DNA of 64,000 bases from Chrysaora quinquecirrha (taxonomy: Eukaryota > Cnidaria > Scyphozoa > Semaeostomeae > Pelagiidae). Shown here in pieces: positions 30,432 through 42,600 of this stretch. Location of the stretch: NCBI GenBank assembly GCA_014526335.1, contig JACTAT010000221.1:400815-464814 (forward strand), given 5' to 3'. The notes beneath the pieces are model-generated. The model had not been told where the DNA came from, made no database searches, and was given only the letters and a program-made list of their open reading frames with translations. The first letter of the stretch is position 1; the number at the start of each line of letters is the position of its first letter. The position numbers were made by a program, and so were the translations under genes.

Positions 30432-32232
30432 TAGTCTAAAACACCACACGAATGAGAACACCAATGAATACCGACGAACACCAGTGACACCAATGGAACA
30501 CCGATGAACACCAATGAACACAGATGAACGCCAATGAACACCGATGAACATAAATGGAACACCAATGGACACCGATGGAAAACCGAGTGAACACCGATGA
30601 AAAATTAATTTTAGACGAAACTTGGCTTATACCGTCGAGGCTTTGAGCTGAGGAGTGATTTTGATTGCAAAAGATAAGGAAAGCATAAAAAAATCTATAA
30701 AAATTCCTCAAGAGGCATTTGTAATATTAAAAAGGAATGAAAACTTCGATTTTTCTAAAGGGCTCAGAAAAACATGAAATAATTCGCAGTTTTAGGTGTT
30801 TTGGTAATTTCATAATTCATGTTCAAGAGATTTTCAATTTGAGGCTGCAGATGTGTACTTAAATATTGGTTTTGTCTATTTTGCTCAACACAATTTTTTT
30901 AACAAAGATTTAAAAAGCACCTAGGAAATGCCCGTATAACGAAATTGCAAGAGCACCTTATGTTGACGTTATAGTTATAATAATATAGAATTAGAGTTTG
31001 CCAAAGTTTTGTTCCGTTAAGGGACCGTTCATTATTTATCCAAGGGTTGGTACCAAAGCAAGTAGAAATTTATATGCAAAAAAATAATAACCCAAGCGGT
31101 TCGATTGTCAAAAAAAGTCTTACCCCACCAAAAACGAGGAGTAATATTCTTTTACCCAACCATAAATCAATATCTTTAACAATAACAAAGCCTCGTGAAT
31201 TCATCATTTGTATCAAAAAATAATAAATAATAAAATAAGAAATAAAAATTCTGATGAAACAAAGAGTGACATTTAAAGAAAGAATTGAAGCTGAAGAATA
31301 GTTCTTGGACAACCTTTCTTTGCCAAATTCAGAAAATGAACTATCATCTGATGATGAAAGTGACTGACTTCTTCAAATTGAACATTTTTAGTATTATTTT
31401 GGACCCGCTCGTTTAGTTTTAGATTTTTTTACCCAAATATATTCCAGGCTCAAAATTTTTTGTACCCAACCATTTTGATGTGCAAAATTCTGCTTACCCA
31501 ACCCATTTCGCTTCAGTACCAACCTCTGTATAAATAATGAACGGTCCCTAAGGAAAAGTATCATAAAGCATGGCGCTTATACTCATTTCAACTTAATGAG
31601 CTAAAATTACAAATATTACTGTTAAAAGAATTTGCTGATTTCAAATGTCCAACAACGTACTTATGTCTATACGAAAGGAACAGAATTCTAAAAACCTTTG
31701 CCTCGCATTCTTTTGTGGGAAAAGCCCAGGAAAAAGATATGAAGTCAAACGTGGCTGCACATCAGTTTTTTTTAATTTTATTTATTATCAAAATTGTAGA
31801 ATGAAAATTGTCTTTTTCGGGGGCTTCAGACCCCCACCCAAAGGTAAGACAGGGGATAATGAAGCAATATTTTTCTTACCATCGCTTATCTTCCCCAACA
31901 AAGATATTTCAAGCTTGATCCTCTTCACAAAGTGTTTTTTCAACTAAACCTTTTTTGGAAGGGGCATCTATCTATTTCTGTTGCCCACCTTTATTCGGCT
32001 ACATTTCCAAGCCCTCCTTCCATTCGCCAAGACCGCAAATATTTAGTGTCAAATTCATTTTTTTATTGGTGTTCATTGGTGTTCATTGGTGTTCATTCGT
32101 GTTCATTCGTGTTCCATCGGTGTTCAATTGGTGTTCATCGGTGTTCCAGTTGTGTTCATTGGTGTTCATTGGTGCTCCATTGGTGTTCTTTGGTGTTCAT
32201 CGGTGTTCCCATTGGTGTGGTGTTTTAGACTA
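30432..32232. mobile_element. TIR element with minisatellite arms
   Basis: The left end 'ctagtctaaaacaccac' (about 30432) and the right end 'gtggtgttttagactag' (ending about 32231) are inverted copies. Each is followed inward by about 150 bp of an 11-13 bp 'aacaccaatg' minisatellite in mirror orientation (30450-30605 and 32062-32215). The centre includes a nested Harbinger-like MITE. There is no transposase. Spurious Cys/Val/Phe-rich frames arise from the arms. Confidence 0.6.
31021..31548. mobile_element. Harbinger-like MITE with TAA target duplication
   Basis: Inverted termini GGGACCGTTCATTATTTAT at 31021 and its complement ending at 31548, extending with one or two mismatches to 'gttggtac'. 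It is flanked on both sides by TAA (31018-31020 and 31549-31551). A 3-bp TAA/TWA duplication with GGG-starting termini fits PIF/Harbinger MITEs. No transposase. A partial second copy lies at 33365-33716. Confidence 0.75.
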
Positions 32233-32699
32233 GATCACATTAAACGTTGCTGCAACTGTTCAGAATTCATTCAATGAAAAATTGCACCCCTGCTGGTCAC
32301 GACACAAAAGATGGCGTCACTCAATAAGTATGTCATACTCGAAAAATGTCGAAGTGCATTGAAAATCTGATCAAGGGAATGCTATATACAATTACAATAA
32401 CCACCTTAGGGGGTGAAAGAGGCTTTTTGCAAATTAAAATAGTTCGCACACCAACTCGATCAGCTCCTGCTGTGACAAGCTTCTTGTCGAATAATTTTAT
32501 GCGTAAGTGAACTTCTGCCGAACCTATGGAATGCAAAAGAATCGGTTTCCGAGGTTTGTAGAGTCAGAAATCAGCATTATTCCATGAGAGAGGGAAAATA
32601 CTTGCGATGACAAAGAAAACGTGAATTCTATTGAGCTTATGTTCACAAACAAAACTAAATAGAGATGTTCTGTTGTCCAATTTTCTTATGATAATATTT
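32233..32699. other. No recognisable gene
   Basis: Short spacer with no identifiable coding or repeat structure. Confidence 0.4.
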
Positions 32700-33364
32700 T
32701 GCAATTTTTCCATGGTTACTGGAGGATTTCACCCCATGTAATGTCTTTGCAGTGCGGTGGCGGATGTTCATTACGGTGGGGAATACCGAGATGCCTATGG
32801 GATGATACCAAGATTGCCGTGGGGAGGCATCATGATTGCCGTGGCGGATATTCAGTACGGTTGGGGGATATCTCTGAGTACGGTGGCAGATGTTCAGTAC
32901 GGTGGGGGTAAAATATGATCTAATCAACTAAATCATCGTAAATCAGAGGCGGGGGCTAAATATTTCTCTACAGCAGCAATCGTCGAGCCTTCCTTCACTT
33001 CAAGTGTTTTAATCTTAGCTTCTCAAAGCTCGATGGGATACAAGTGGAATACAAGTACTTCGTTTCTTAAATTTTGGTTGATTTCGATACTCAAACTTTC
33101 TTGTTTCATTTTTTTATTACCAAAGTGCTAAAGAGCTACTTTGCAAATTTACGAAAATATCAAAATCTAAAAATTTCTTTCCCATAGTTTGTTAGTGTTT
33201 CTTTATAGTAAACGTTTCTGTCAAGTATACTTCTGAAATCAGGTGTAGGACTCTTATACGAAGCCATCTCTGAAACTCATCTCAAACTTGCTAGAACACA
33301 AATAAAAATCACTTCGGGGTTTGCGGTACTGCGGTATCGGGGGTAAAATATGCGCGGTATTGCG
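32700..33364. repeat. Foldback repeat family X, arm copy X1
   Basis: Minisatellite of a 'gtacggtgggggatgttca'-type unit (about 32750-32910), then a 'gatctaatcaactaaatc' arm that matches, in inverted orientation, 38035-38400. It ends with 'ggactcttatacgaagccatc' and a 'gcggtattg' tract. Confidence 0.65.
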
Positions 33365-33822
33365 TTCATCATTTGTATCAAAAAATAATAAATAATAAAA
33401 TAAGAAATAAAAATTCTGATGAAACAAAGAGTGACATTTAAAGAAAGAATTGAAGCTGAAGAATAGTTCTTGGACAACCTTTCTTTGCCAAATTCAGAAA
33501 ATGAACTATCATCTGATGATGAAAGTGACTGACTTCTTCAAATTGAACATTTTTAGTATTATTTTGGACCCGCTCGTTTAGTTTTAGATTTTTTTACCCA
33601 AATATATTCCAGGCTCAAAATTTTTTGTACCCAACCATTTTGATGTGCAAAATTCTGCTTACCCAACCCATTTCGCTTCAGTACCAACCTCTGTATAAAT
33701 AATGAACGGTCCCTAAGGAAAAGTATCATAAAGCATGGCGCTTATACTCATTTCAACGTAATGAGCTAAAATTACAAATATTACTGTTAAAAGAATTTGC
33801 TGATTTCAAATGTCCAACAATT
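33365..33822. repeat. Partial duplicate of 31198-31656 (Harbinger-like MITE plus flank)
   Basis: Almost identical over about 455 bp to the right two-thirds of the MITE at 31021-31548 and its right flank through 'gatttcaaatgtccaacaa'. It is bracketed by a direct duplication of about 117 bp (33246-33362 and 33830-33945), so it appears inserted into X1 with a large flanking duplication or by template switching. Confidence 0.8.
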
Positions 33823-34020
33823 GGACTCTTATACGAAGCCATCTCTGAAACTCATCTCAAACTTGCTAGAACACAAACTATAAAAATCACTTCGGGGTTT
33901 GCGGTACTGCGGTATCGGGGGTAAAATATGCGCGGTATTGCGGTATTGACGGAAAATCCTTGCGGTGTTGCGGTATTGAAGTTTTACAGTGCGGTATTTA
34001 GTATTTTACGAACCTTTAAA
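33823..34020. repeat. Second copy of X1 tail with 'gcggtattg' repeats
   Basis: Repeats 33246-33362 ('ggactcttatacgaagcc' through 'gcgcggtattgcgg') and extends in imperfect 'gcggtattg' units. A similar tract lies at about 36290-36360. Confidence 0.7.
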
Positions 34021-34195
34021 GAAACAGTTAAAAAGTCATAGCTGAAGGGAAACTTAAATTTACCAGAGACCAATAGCTACACGAGAACAAGTCGAAAAGA
34101 CGATAGCAAAGGTTTATGTATTGAATTGTGAATTCAACCATTGTTTCGGTGCACCAAACCGGCCAAAAACATGACTTTTTGACAGAAATTTGTGA

Positions 34196-34520
34196 TATTT
34201 TTCTGCACGATTCTATGTTTTACTGCACGACATAGCATTTTGTTGCACGACTTTGTAATTTTGCTGCGTGATTTACATTTTGGTTGCACGACTTTGCAAT
34301 TTGTCGCGCGATTTCACGTGTTAATGGCACAACGCTATATTTGGTTGCACAACTTTACATTTGATTGCACGACTTTGCAATGTTGTTGCGCGATTTTACA
34401 TTTTGGTTGCACAACTTTACAATTTTTTTGCACGACTTAACATTTGATTGAACGACTTTGCAATGTTGTTACGCAATTTACATTTTGATTGCACGACTTA
34501 ACAATTTTCTGCACAAGTTA
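34196..34520. repeat. Minisatellite with 'ttgcacgactttgcaa' units
   Basis: About 14 degenerate units of 20-22 bp ('ttgcacgactttacaattt', 'ttgcgcgatttacatttt') alternating in type. Non-coding. Confidence 0.85.
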
Positions 34521-36279
34521 CACATATGCAGACAGCAAGGCCTCTTTTAACATAGTAGCTAGGAAGCTAGAGGGGCAAATGCCCCCTAGCCCCTATCATT
34601 GCCCACCTAGTTTCATAAAGTTGCCGCCTAGTACAATCTCCTCTCAAAAGAAAACTGCCAAGAAAAGCCAATCTGAGCCAATCTCGAGGTTGTATTTTGA
34701 AAAATTTTCTGCGGGAGCATGCCACAGACACCCCTTATTAGGAACATCTCTTATGGAGCGGCGTCGGGGTAAAAAATGTGGCCTGGCAGCGGCTGATGGC
34801 TTGCGACGACGCAGCTAAGAGGCTTCGTCGGAACCTCGTTTTCAATTCTCGGTGACAATTCCTCGTTTTCAATTCACATTACTTAGAATTTTGCAAAAAA
34901 GAATGATATATTTATGTTAGTGTAAGCATTTAAAGGTACAGAAATGATTTTTCTCTTAAATATTTATTTGTTGATTATTTTTAATTTATTGGTTAATTTT
35001 TGGAAATAAAACAGAAATGTAATGTTAATTTGAAAATGATTTAAGAAAGGGAGCGGATGTTTCAAGTTAAAAGATAATGTGTCCTGTATGGTAACTTCAT
35101 ACAACAAGGTCTAGTTTTCACTCTGCCCCGCTGCATCTAAGACGCGTCGGCGTAGTCTCATTTTCACTTTGCCCCACGACGCCGCTCCATCTGGGGTCGG
35201 CGTCCGGGTCCTGTACGCCGTCGGCGCATTTACCGCCAGCTGTAGCATCAGTGTAACTTGTTTGTTGCTGCGGAGCTGCGCAAAGTGCCTTCGTTGCAGC
35301 ATTAAATTCTTGCACAAAAATGGAATTTTGTAAATTTGCTTGTTTGCGGCACTGTTGTTGCAGTTGCTGTCATGCATTTCGTGTATGTATTGAGTCTATT
35401 TGTAGTAAATCAAAATGGGGTGAAAAGCAAAAACATTGCTCAGTGCTCGAGATGAATGCTCCCCACTTGCATCCACAAAGCCGAGGCAATGTGGCTGAGG
35501 CGCCGCATCTTACGGTGGTTCCCATTACAAGAAATCGCTATTCTCCCGTGAATCTTCGGCCAGCCAAGGGAGAGGGACTATCCGGCCCCCAGACCATATG
35601 CTTACACTTGAATATCCCGCCAGCTTCCGACTCACACACTGAATCAATTATATAAAGACACCATCTTTATACTCACCGAACTTCTTCAAGTTATGCAGGC
35701 AATTGTGGGAAAAGCTTTGTCGCGCATGCGATACTTTCTGGACTCTCGTACTTCAATGCTTCTGTTCGAAGGCAAAATTGACAAGACCTGTGCGGAAGTA
35801 CCCCTCTTTAACGTTTCGCGCGGCCATACAATGTAGCTATGTTTGTCAAAACAGCAGCAACGTTTATGCAGCAAACAAATGTCACTAGTCCTTGAATTTG
35901 GCAGTGTTGTTTACGTTTGCGATCCCCAAGCTAATTGAATAAGAATTACTTCCAAAATGAGCGTCATTTTTTAGCAACTGGGCTACCTAGCGTTGCCGGT
36001 GGATACAATGGGAACATGATTCGGTTTGAACCGAATTTTATTCTAACTCTGAACAGCCAATAAGGAATTATGTCTGCGGAATGACGAAAGATGAAGGTGA
36101 AGGTGAATCGATGTTTTAGCGCCAGTCGCTAGGATCTCAGTAGAAAGTTAACTAATCGAGACCTCGACCCCGGCCGTGACAGGAAAAATGGGACAAGTGC
36201 GTTTCAGATGGATTCAAGTTCTTATACACTGATGGTCTATGTCATAATCGCATAAACAATACTGATATTTTTAGTTTTT
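34521..36279. other. No confident gene; comparatively GC-rich block at 34730-35600
   Basis: Holds GC-richer segments with CpG-like words (gcgtcggcg, gacgacgcagc), unlike the surroundings, and several frames of 60-110 codons without recognisable domains (35111-35377 minus, 35320-35655 plus). A TATA-like 'ttatataaag' occurs at 35648. This could be an old gene promoter or a repeat. No function can be assigned. Confidence 0.3.
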
Positions 36280-37420
36280 AGGATTTTGTGGTATTTTACA
36301 ACTTTTTCGTTCGGTATTCGGGATTCGGCGATTTTTTCGCGCGGTATTGCGGTATTGGGACCCCCCCGAAGTACCCCTCCTCAAACTGTCTTGTTTCATT
36401 TTTTATTACCAAAGTTCCAAAGAGTTACTTTGCAGATTTACGAATAGATCAAAATTTCAAAATTTCTTTTCTATAGTTTGTTAACCTTAAGTGTTTCTTA
36501 AAATAAGTAGATAAAAGGCGAGTATTTACAAAATATATGCTTTAACTGATTGAAGTACAGCATTTCATGCATAAATTTTTTGCGGCAAATGCAATTTCAA
36601 CGAATATTTGCTGGCAATCTTTAGAAAACTTTAAAACGAAACAAGATCGCGTAGACGTTTTGACAATCACACATTTTGTCTTCTTTGTGGGGTGCGTTTA
36701 TAATTTGCAAATACTTGTAATATTCGTCTTACAATATTTCAAGAAAATGCCATTGAAGGAAACTGACTGAGTCCCATTAAGAATATTTTCGTCAAATTTA
36801 CGCATATTTTGAACAAAAAGATCCCATTTTTAGAATCTGATGAAAGTGATCATTTACTTGAAGTTGTTAATATATTTTGTTAATTGATGTTCTGTGAACA
36901 AGATTCAAAGCATCTGAGTAAGGAAGGTATAAGCGAATAAATCTTTGTAATGGCTTAGTATAAGAGTCCTGCACCTGGTTTTCGAGGTATAATGACAAAA
37001 ACGTAGATTCAGAGAATAGCTATTCGTTCATGTTGCCGTGTATGCCAAAACCATTTGGGAACCCAAAAGAAATTCCACAAGCTGGGGTAAAATTGGTTTT
37101 AGAGAAATCTACGGCAAGCTAAGATTAACGCTTAAAATGGAGAAAGGCTTGACGACTGTTGCTGAAGAAGAAAAATTTAGTCCCCGTCTCTGATTTACCA
37201 TTATTTAGTTGATTAGATCATTTTACCCCCACCGTACCGAACATCCGCCACTCTACTCAGAGATATCCCTTAACCGTACTGAATATCTGCCACGGCAATT
37301 ATAATGCCTCCTCACGGTAATCTTGGTATCCCCCACAGGCATCACGGTATCCCTCCACCGTACTGAAAATCTGCTACCGTTCTGCACATCCCCTACAGTA
37401 CTGCACAGACAATACATGCA
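36280..37420. repeat. Foldback repeat family X, copy X2
   Basis: Left part 36385-36500 ('cttgtttcattttttattaccaaag..') matches the X1 arm. The centre is 36500-36930. The right part repeats the arm in inverse ('ggcttagtataagagtcctgcacct', then 'gatttaccattatttagttg') and ends in a 'ccaccgtactgaacatc' minisatellite (37225-37400). The left end carries a 'gcggtattg' tract. Confidence 0.6.
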
Positions 37421-37424
37421 GTGG

Positions 37425-38780
37425 ATTGATTGATTGGTTCAAAGTTTGGTTGATTTCAATACTCAAACTTTCTTGTTTCATTTTTTTTATTACCCAAGTG
37501 CTAAAGAGCTACTTTGCAAATTGACGATAATATCAAAAATTAAAAATTTCTTTTCAATATAGTTTTTCATTGTTTCTTTATAGTAAACGGATCTCATGTT
37601 ATAAAGGCGAATATGTGAAAGAGATCTTTTCACTGTTTAAAAGTACAGCATTTTATGCATAGTTTTGCTGTGGCAAATGCAATTTTAACGAGTTTTTGCT
37701 GGCAAGCTTTTGAAAACTTAAACGAAACAAGATCGTGTACATTGAGGCTTACGAAGACGTTGTTTGGAGTGTAACGTAGCCTCTCCAATTGCGGCTCCAA
37801 AAACAATCACACAATTTGTCTTCTTTGAAGAGCTTTACATTGTGGGATGCGTTTTTAAGTTGCAAATACATGTAATATGCATCTTACCAGACTTCAACTA
37901 AATGCCAAAGGAAACTTACTGGGACCCATTAAAAATTTATTCGTCAAATTTACGCATAATTTGAACCAAAATGATCCCATTTTTAGCATCAGATGAAAGT
38001 GATCTTTTACTTGAAGTTGTTCAGTGATTTTTATAGTTTGTGTTCTAGCAAGTTTGAGATGAGTTTCAGAGATGGCTTCGTATAAGAGTCCTACACCTGA
38101 TTTCAGAAGTATACTTGACAGAAACGCTTACTATAAAGAAACACTAACAAACTATGGGAAAGAAATTTTTAGATTTTGATATTTTCGTCAATTTGCAAAG
38201 TAGCTCTTTAGCACTTTGGTAATAAAAAAATGAAACAAGAAAGTTTGAGGATTGAAATCAACAAAAATTTGCGAAACGAAGTGCTTGTATCTCATTTGTA
38301 TCCCATTGAGCTTTGAGAAGCTAAGAATATCGCTTGGAATGGAGAAAGGCTCGACAGAAATATTAAACCCCCGTCTTTGATTTACCATGATTTAGTTGAT
38401 TAGATCATATTTTACCCCAACCGTACTGAACATCCCCCACCGTACTCAGAGATATCCCCCCACCGTACTGATTATCCGCCACGGCAATCATGATGCCTCC
38501 CCACGGCCATCATGGTATCCCCCCACCGTACTGAACATCAGCCACCGTACTCCGAGATGCCTCCCCACGGCAATCATGGTATCCCTCCACAGTCATCATG
38601 GTATCCCCCACCGTACTGAACATCCGCCACGGCAATCATGGTATCCCCCACCGTACTGAACATCCCCCACCGTACTGCAAGATGCCTCCCCACGGCAATC
38701 ATGGTATCCCCCACCGTACTGAACATCCACCACCGTACTGCACATCCCCCACCGTACTGCACATACATTACATGGGGTGT
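37425..38780. repeat. Foldback repeat family X, copy X3
   Basis: Same order as X2 and clearly homologous through its centre (for example 'aaacgaaacaagatcg' and 'gcatcagatgaaagtgatc'). The arm inverted relative to X1 is at 38035-38400, then a long minisatellite of 'catcccccaccgtactgaa' and 'cggcaatcatggtatcccc' units follows (38415-38765). X2 and X3 lie in direct tandem. Confidence 0.65.
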
Positions 38781-38789
38781 AAATGAAAA

Positions 38790-40059
38790 ATTTAAATTTA
38801 CAAAAAGCTACCTCTTTTTAGCATATGAAAACTCCACTCAGGTGCATTATCAAACATTCCCTTTTCTATATTTGTCGTGAAAATATTAGCATAGTTAGGA
38901 GCGAAATTGCTTCCCATACTAGTTCCGCGTATTTGTTGGTAAAATTTACCATTAAATGTGAAAAAGTTTTGTTTCAGTATAAGTTCAATCATTTGTACTA
39001 TGAAGGGTGTAGGTAGGGGACTGTTTTCTCCATAGAAATTCTCAATTGCTTCTATGCAAGATAGAATCCCTTCCCCCTGCGGAATATTTGTATAAAGTGA
39101 TTTAACATCTAAAGTAGCCAGCCAAGAGTTTTTAGGTATGTCATTATTGCTTATACTGAACAGTGTTTGCAGAAAGTGAGTCGTATCTTTTATAAATGAA
39201 TTGCTGTTTTCTACTATTGGCCTAATGTAATAGTCCAAATATATGGATAGTTTTTCTGTTGGTGAACAACATCCGAAAATTATAGGTCTCCCAGGGATGT
39301 CTTTTTGTGTATTTTTGGAAGCATGAAAAAATTGGTGTTCTTACATTTGAATTAGGTGAAAGGTATGTATAGAAATCATAATCAATATATCCTTGGTACA
39401 AAAATGTGCTAAAAACGTAACTGCTTGTAAGGCTGTCTCGCCTCTTTTATCTGTGGGATGTTCTTTATAATATTTTTCATCATTTAGTTGTTTTTATAGG
39501 CCTCTTTTAGGTATAAATCATTAATCCAAAGACAAATTTTACCGCCTTTGTCAGCACGGCGGATTGTAACCTCTTCTTGAGTCGCAAAGTGTTTTAGAGC
39601 CTCTTTTTAATTTTTAGAAAGATTGACCCCTTCATGAAAGGGTTGGGTATATAATTCTCTTATATCTTGTTCTACCTTGTTTAGAAATAGTAGGAGGGTT
39701 TCATTATCTTCCATATCATGCTCCCAACCTGATTTAAGTTTGAATGGTGTATAAGGTTTTTCGTTGTTTTCATTTCGGAAAAAGTAATGTATACGCATTC
39801 TTCTTTTGAAATCAATGAATGATTGTAGGGTAATGCTGAGAGGTGTCGGTTTTGGTGTATTAATAAAAGACAACCCTTTATTTAGAAGTCTTATTTGTGT
39901 ACTATCCAATTGAATATTACTCATATTGAGTATTTTATTATCATCATTTTGTTTTGAGATATATCTTTCTGCTTCTCTCGTTAGATATTTGCGTTTTGCG
40001 GATGTACGGGGTTTTACTTTTTTTCTTAATTTTCTCTTTTGACCAATTATTTTGCGCAA
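38790..40059 (-). pseudogene. PLE copy F, N-terminal and RT fingers/palm fragment, minus strand
   Basis: From 40059: a basic N-terminus, then 'LDSTQIRLLNKGLSFINTPK', the PLE motif before the RT, and 'RMRIHYFFRNENNEKPYTPF' with 'FLNKVEQDIREL' to 39607. Following a shifted stretch (39240-39600, which includes 'NPPCWQRR'-like remains of the KADKG region), the RT continues at 39238: 'LATLDVKSLYTNIPQGEGIL', 'FYQQIRGTSMGSNFAPNYAN'. The sequence stops at 38798 before the catalytic DD box, and no endonuclease is present. It abuts the family X minisatellite. Confidence 0.75.
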
Positions 40060-40435
40060 AAAGGTGATGTTATTGCATTTGGTGTTAATGGTACTGTTTT
40101 CTGTGGATCAAAAAGCATCTATCGAGACGAAATCAAAAGACCATAAAGGCAGTGTGAAAATCGAAGCCAAAAAAAAAACAAAAGAGTGTAGCTGATAATA
40201 TAGATCTATGAAAATATATGTAGAAATTATTTACTATCAAATCTATAATTGTGTGTATATCTCTTCTTATGAAATGACGGTTTTATCATCTGCGCAGGCG
40301 CAGTAGAAAAGTGTCATTATTTTGGTTATATTTGTTTTTGCAATAGTTTCTGTTGGTCAAGTAAAACTAAATCAATATTATCAAATCTTCTTAAAAGTAG
40401 CAATTTCGTCAGAAAGTGTAAATGAAGACAAAGAT

Positions 40436-40490
40436 TTTTGTTTAGACGTGTTTCGTATTATCCAAAATCCATCATAAGTTGAGTGAGCTA
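40436..40490 (-). ncRNA. Decayed hammerhead-like motif 5' of PLE copy F
   Basis: Minus strand reads CTTATGA in place of CTGANGA, then a 'tggattttggataata' stem-II-like segment, and CGAAACACGTC, in which GAAAC...GTC has the expected spacing for a very short stem III. The invariant G5 is replaced by U and stem I is weak, so it would not be active. Confidence 0.3.
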
Positions 40491-40603
40491 TAAAATATCA
40501 ATGCTGAAATATATTACAAAGTTAAGTTACATAACGATACACATGTGGAGAGAAAAAAGAAAAAACTATATCTAATTACAATCAAAACAATAAAACAAAG
40601 AAG

Positions 40604-40640
40604 TAATTGAAAAACCGAAGCAATTATGTTAATATTAGAT
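40604..40640. repeat. Left inverted repeat flanking PLE copy G
   Basis: 'aattgaaaaaccgaagcaat' and the following 17 bp recur in reverse complement at 42601-42637 with three mismatches. PLEs may carry inverted terminal copies. Confidence 0.65.
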
Positions 40641-40641
40641 T

Positions 40642-40702
40642 AATTTAGATGTATAAGAAATTATATCGTCATATGGACATCAATTTCTAATACATCTAAA
40701 TT
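40642..40702. other. Near-perfect 21-bp hairpin
   Basis: 'aatttagatgtataagaaat' (from 40642) and 'aatttctaatacatctaaat' (from 40682) form a 21-bp stem with one mismatch and a 19-nt loop. It lies next to the left inverted repeat of PLE copy G. It might be a structural part of the PLE end, a palindrome, or a small-RNA precursor. Only the inverted symmetry is certain. Confidence 0.7.
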
Positions 40703-40779
40703 TGACAAATTCAACAACGAACCTGCACTATTACGTGACAGCAGATTACTGCGCTTTTGGAGAGGTTTAAAATAGAAGG

Positions 40780-42470
40780 GTGTCATTGATAATGTTGTTT
40801 TCAAAAAGATTTATCCCTCTGGCTCACAACCTGCCAGAATATACGGTCTTCCTAAATTGCATAAGACACGCCCCCCTAATTCGCCCCCTCCTTTTCCACC
40901 TATAGTTTCTTCGATAGGACTTATAATAACGATTTGGCCAAATTTATTTGTACCCTGCTAGAACCCTTTATTTCCAACAGTTACTGTGTCAAGGACACGT
41001 TCTCTTTCTTCGAGGAAATTAATGATCTTAGTACATTTGGTAAATTTATGGTTTCGTTTGACGTCGAAAGTTTATTCACTAATATTCCTCTTACAGAATG
41101 CATTGATTTAGCCGTCAATTATATTTCGGAAGATGACCCCAACCTAAAAATAAGCACTTGCGATCTTAAACAGTTGTTTACCTTTGCCACTGCACAAACC
41201 CATTTCCTATTTTAGGGTCAATGTTGTGACCAAATCGATGGTGTAGCCATGGGATCCCCTCTAGCTCCGGTGATGGCAAATTTATTCATGGGGCACTATA
41301 GAAAGCAATGGTTGGAAAAGTTTAATGCTTGCGAAGTTTCTTTTTACCGCCGCTATGTTGATGACACATTTTGTGTATTTGTCGATGAACAGGTTGCACT
41401 TTTATTTTTTGATCTTATCAACAAGCAGCACCCGGTTCACCATGGAGAAACAGGATATTCACAAAATTCTCTTCCTGGATGTTTTAGTTGATAACGGTAG
41501 CGCTAAATCTACCTACACCTCTGTCTTCCGCCAAAAAAAAAACAACACAGGTTTGCTCACTAATCTTTTCAGCTTTACGTCTTTCTCATACAAAGTCGGA
41601 TTAATAAGGACTATGGCATAGCATTTTTTAAGGATTTTTCACTTGGCGACAAAACCCAGGCGCGAATCTAGAAGCAATGACCGTGGGTCGTTGCCCGAAA
41701 CATCTGGGGGTCTGAGCGGGTCCAGGGCAGGGCACCGGCAGGGGTCCAGGGGGTGGAGCCCCCGGAAGCTCGTGATATTTTACTATCTTTGAGGCCTTAA
41801 AATGGCGCAGGATTCTGAGAAGTTTCCTTCTGCATCTTAATAAAAAATCACGAGAAATACACATCCTTGCATATCGCTCCAGAAAAACTTTTTTTGAACA
41901 ATTGAAAAGGGAGTTCTTGAACCATTGGAAAGGGAAATATTTTTCATGCTCTAATATACTGCCACACCTTGCTACAGTTGCTACAGAATTTCTATTGAAG
42001 GCAAGCAAAAGCAACATCTATTCCGTTCTGCCTGTGAGTTTTCCTTGTGCCTTGTCGCCAAGTTTTCTAAATTTTTATGTCCTGGGCTACAATTTTGGTG
42101 AACTGCCACGGATTCGACTTCTTCCTCCTCCAAGTCTAAGGATTCGTCTAAAACCTGTTATTTTAAACTTCCTTACATTGGGAAATTCTCTGTTGTTACG
42201 CAATGAACCGTACAAAATCTTGTCAAAGCTACTATAAGGATTTAGATATCAAGCTTGTTCTTACATCATTTAAATTACGCAGATTGTTTTGATTGAAGGA
42301 CCCTGTTCCCAAATGCCACCGCTCTCGTTTCGTTTACAAATTCTACTGTGCTATATGCAGTAACGCATCACATGTTGGCGGTAACGTAACGCCATCTTTC
42401 AACACGAGCAGGGGAACATTTGGTAACAGAAAAAAAATTCTCATCTTTTTAAATACTTTTCTGTACTCCT
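40780..42470 (+). pseudogene. PLE copy G (fourth lineage), RT plus degraded endonuclease
   Basis: 'ARIYGLPKLHK' near 40832, then 'PIVSSIG' and the frame 40934-41215 with 'FDVESLFTNIPLTECIDLAV'. A stop at 41213 precedes 'GVAMGSPLAPVMANLFMGHY' (41240-41300) and an intact catalytic 'YRRYVDDTFCVF'. The frame shifts near 41440 into 'ILFLDVLVDN' and 'SFSYKVGLIRT'. After an unrelated GC-rich interval (about 41630-41830) one finds 'FKLPYIGKFS' near 42165, then 'DLDIKLVLTSFKLRRLF' and a decayed GIY-YIG region with 'RFVYKFYCAICSNASHVGG'. Multiple stops and shifts. Flanked by 37-bp inverted repeats. Confidence 0.8.
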
Positions 42471-42600
42471 AGCTGTTGCAATTTATGCACAGAGGATTGT
42501 TTTACAATTTTGGATGCAGCCCACACCTCTTTCCAGCGTAAGATAAAGGAAGCGCTGCATATGGGAAAGGCCATCTCTCAATAAACAACTTTTTCATTAC

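Noticed and set aside
35600..35700. Host promoter with TATA box
   Set aside because: A TATA-like word in a GC-richer block is not enough without a recognisable downstream gene.
40642..40702. MicroRNA precursor
   Set aside because: The hairpin is real, but it is AT-rich, next to a PLE terminal repeat, and there is no expression evidence. Recorded as a hairpin only.
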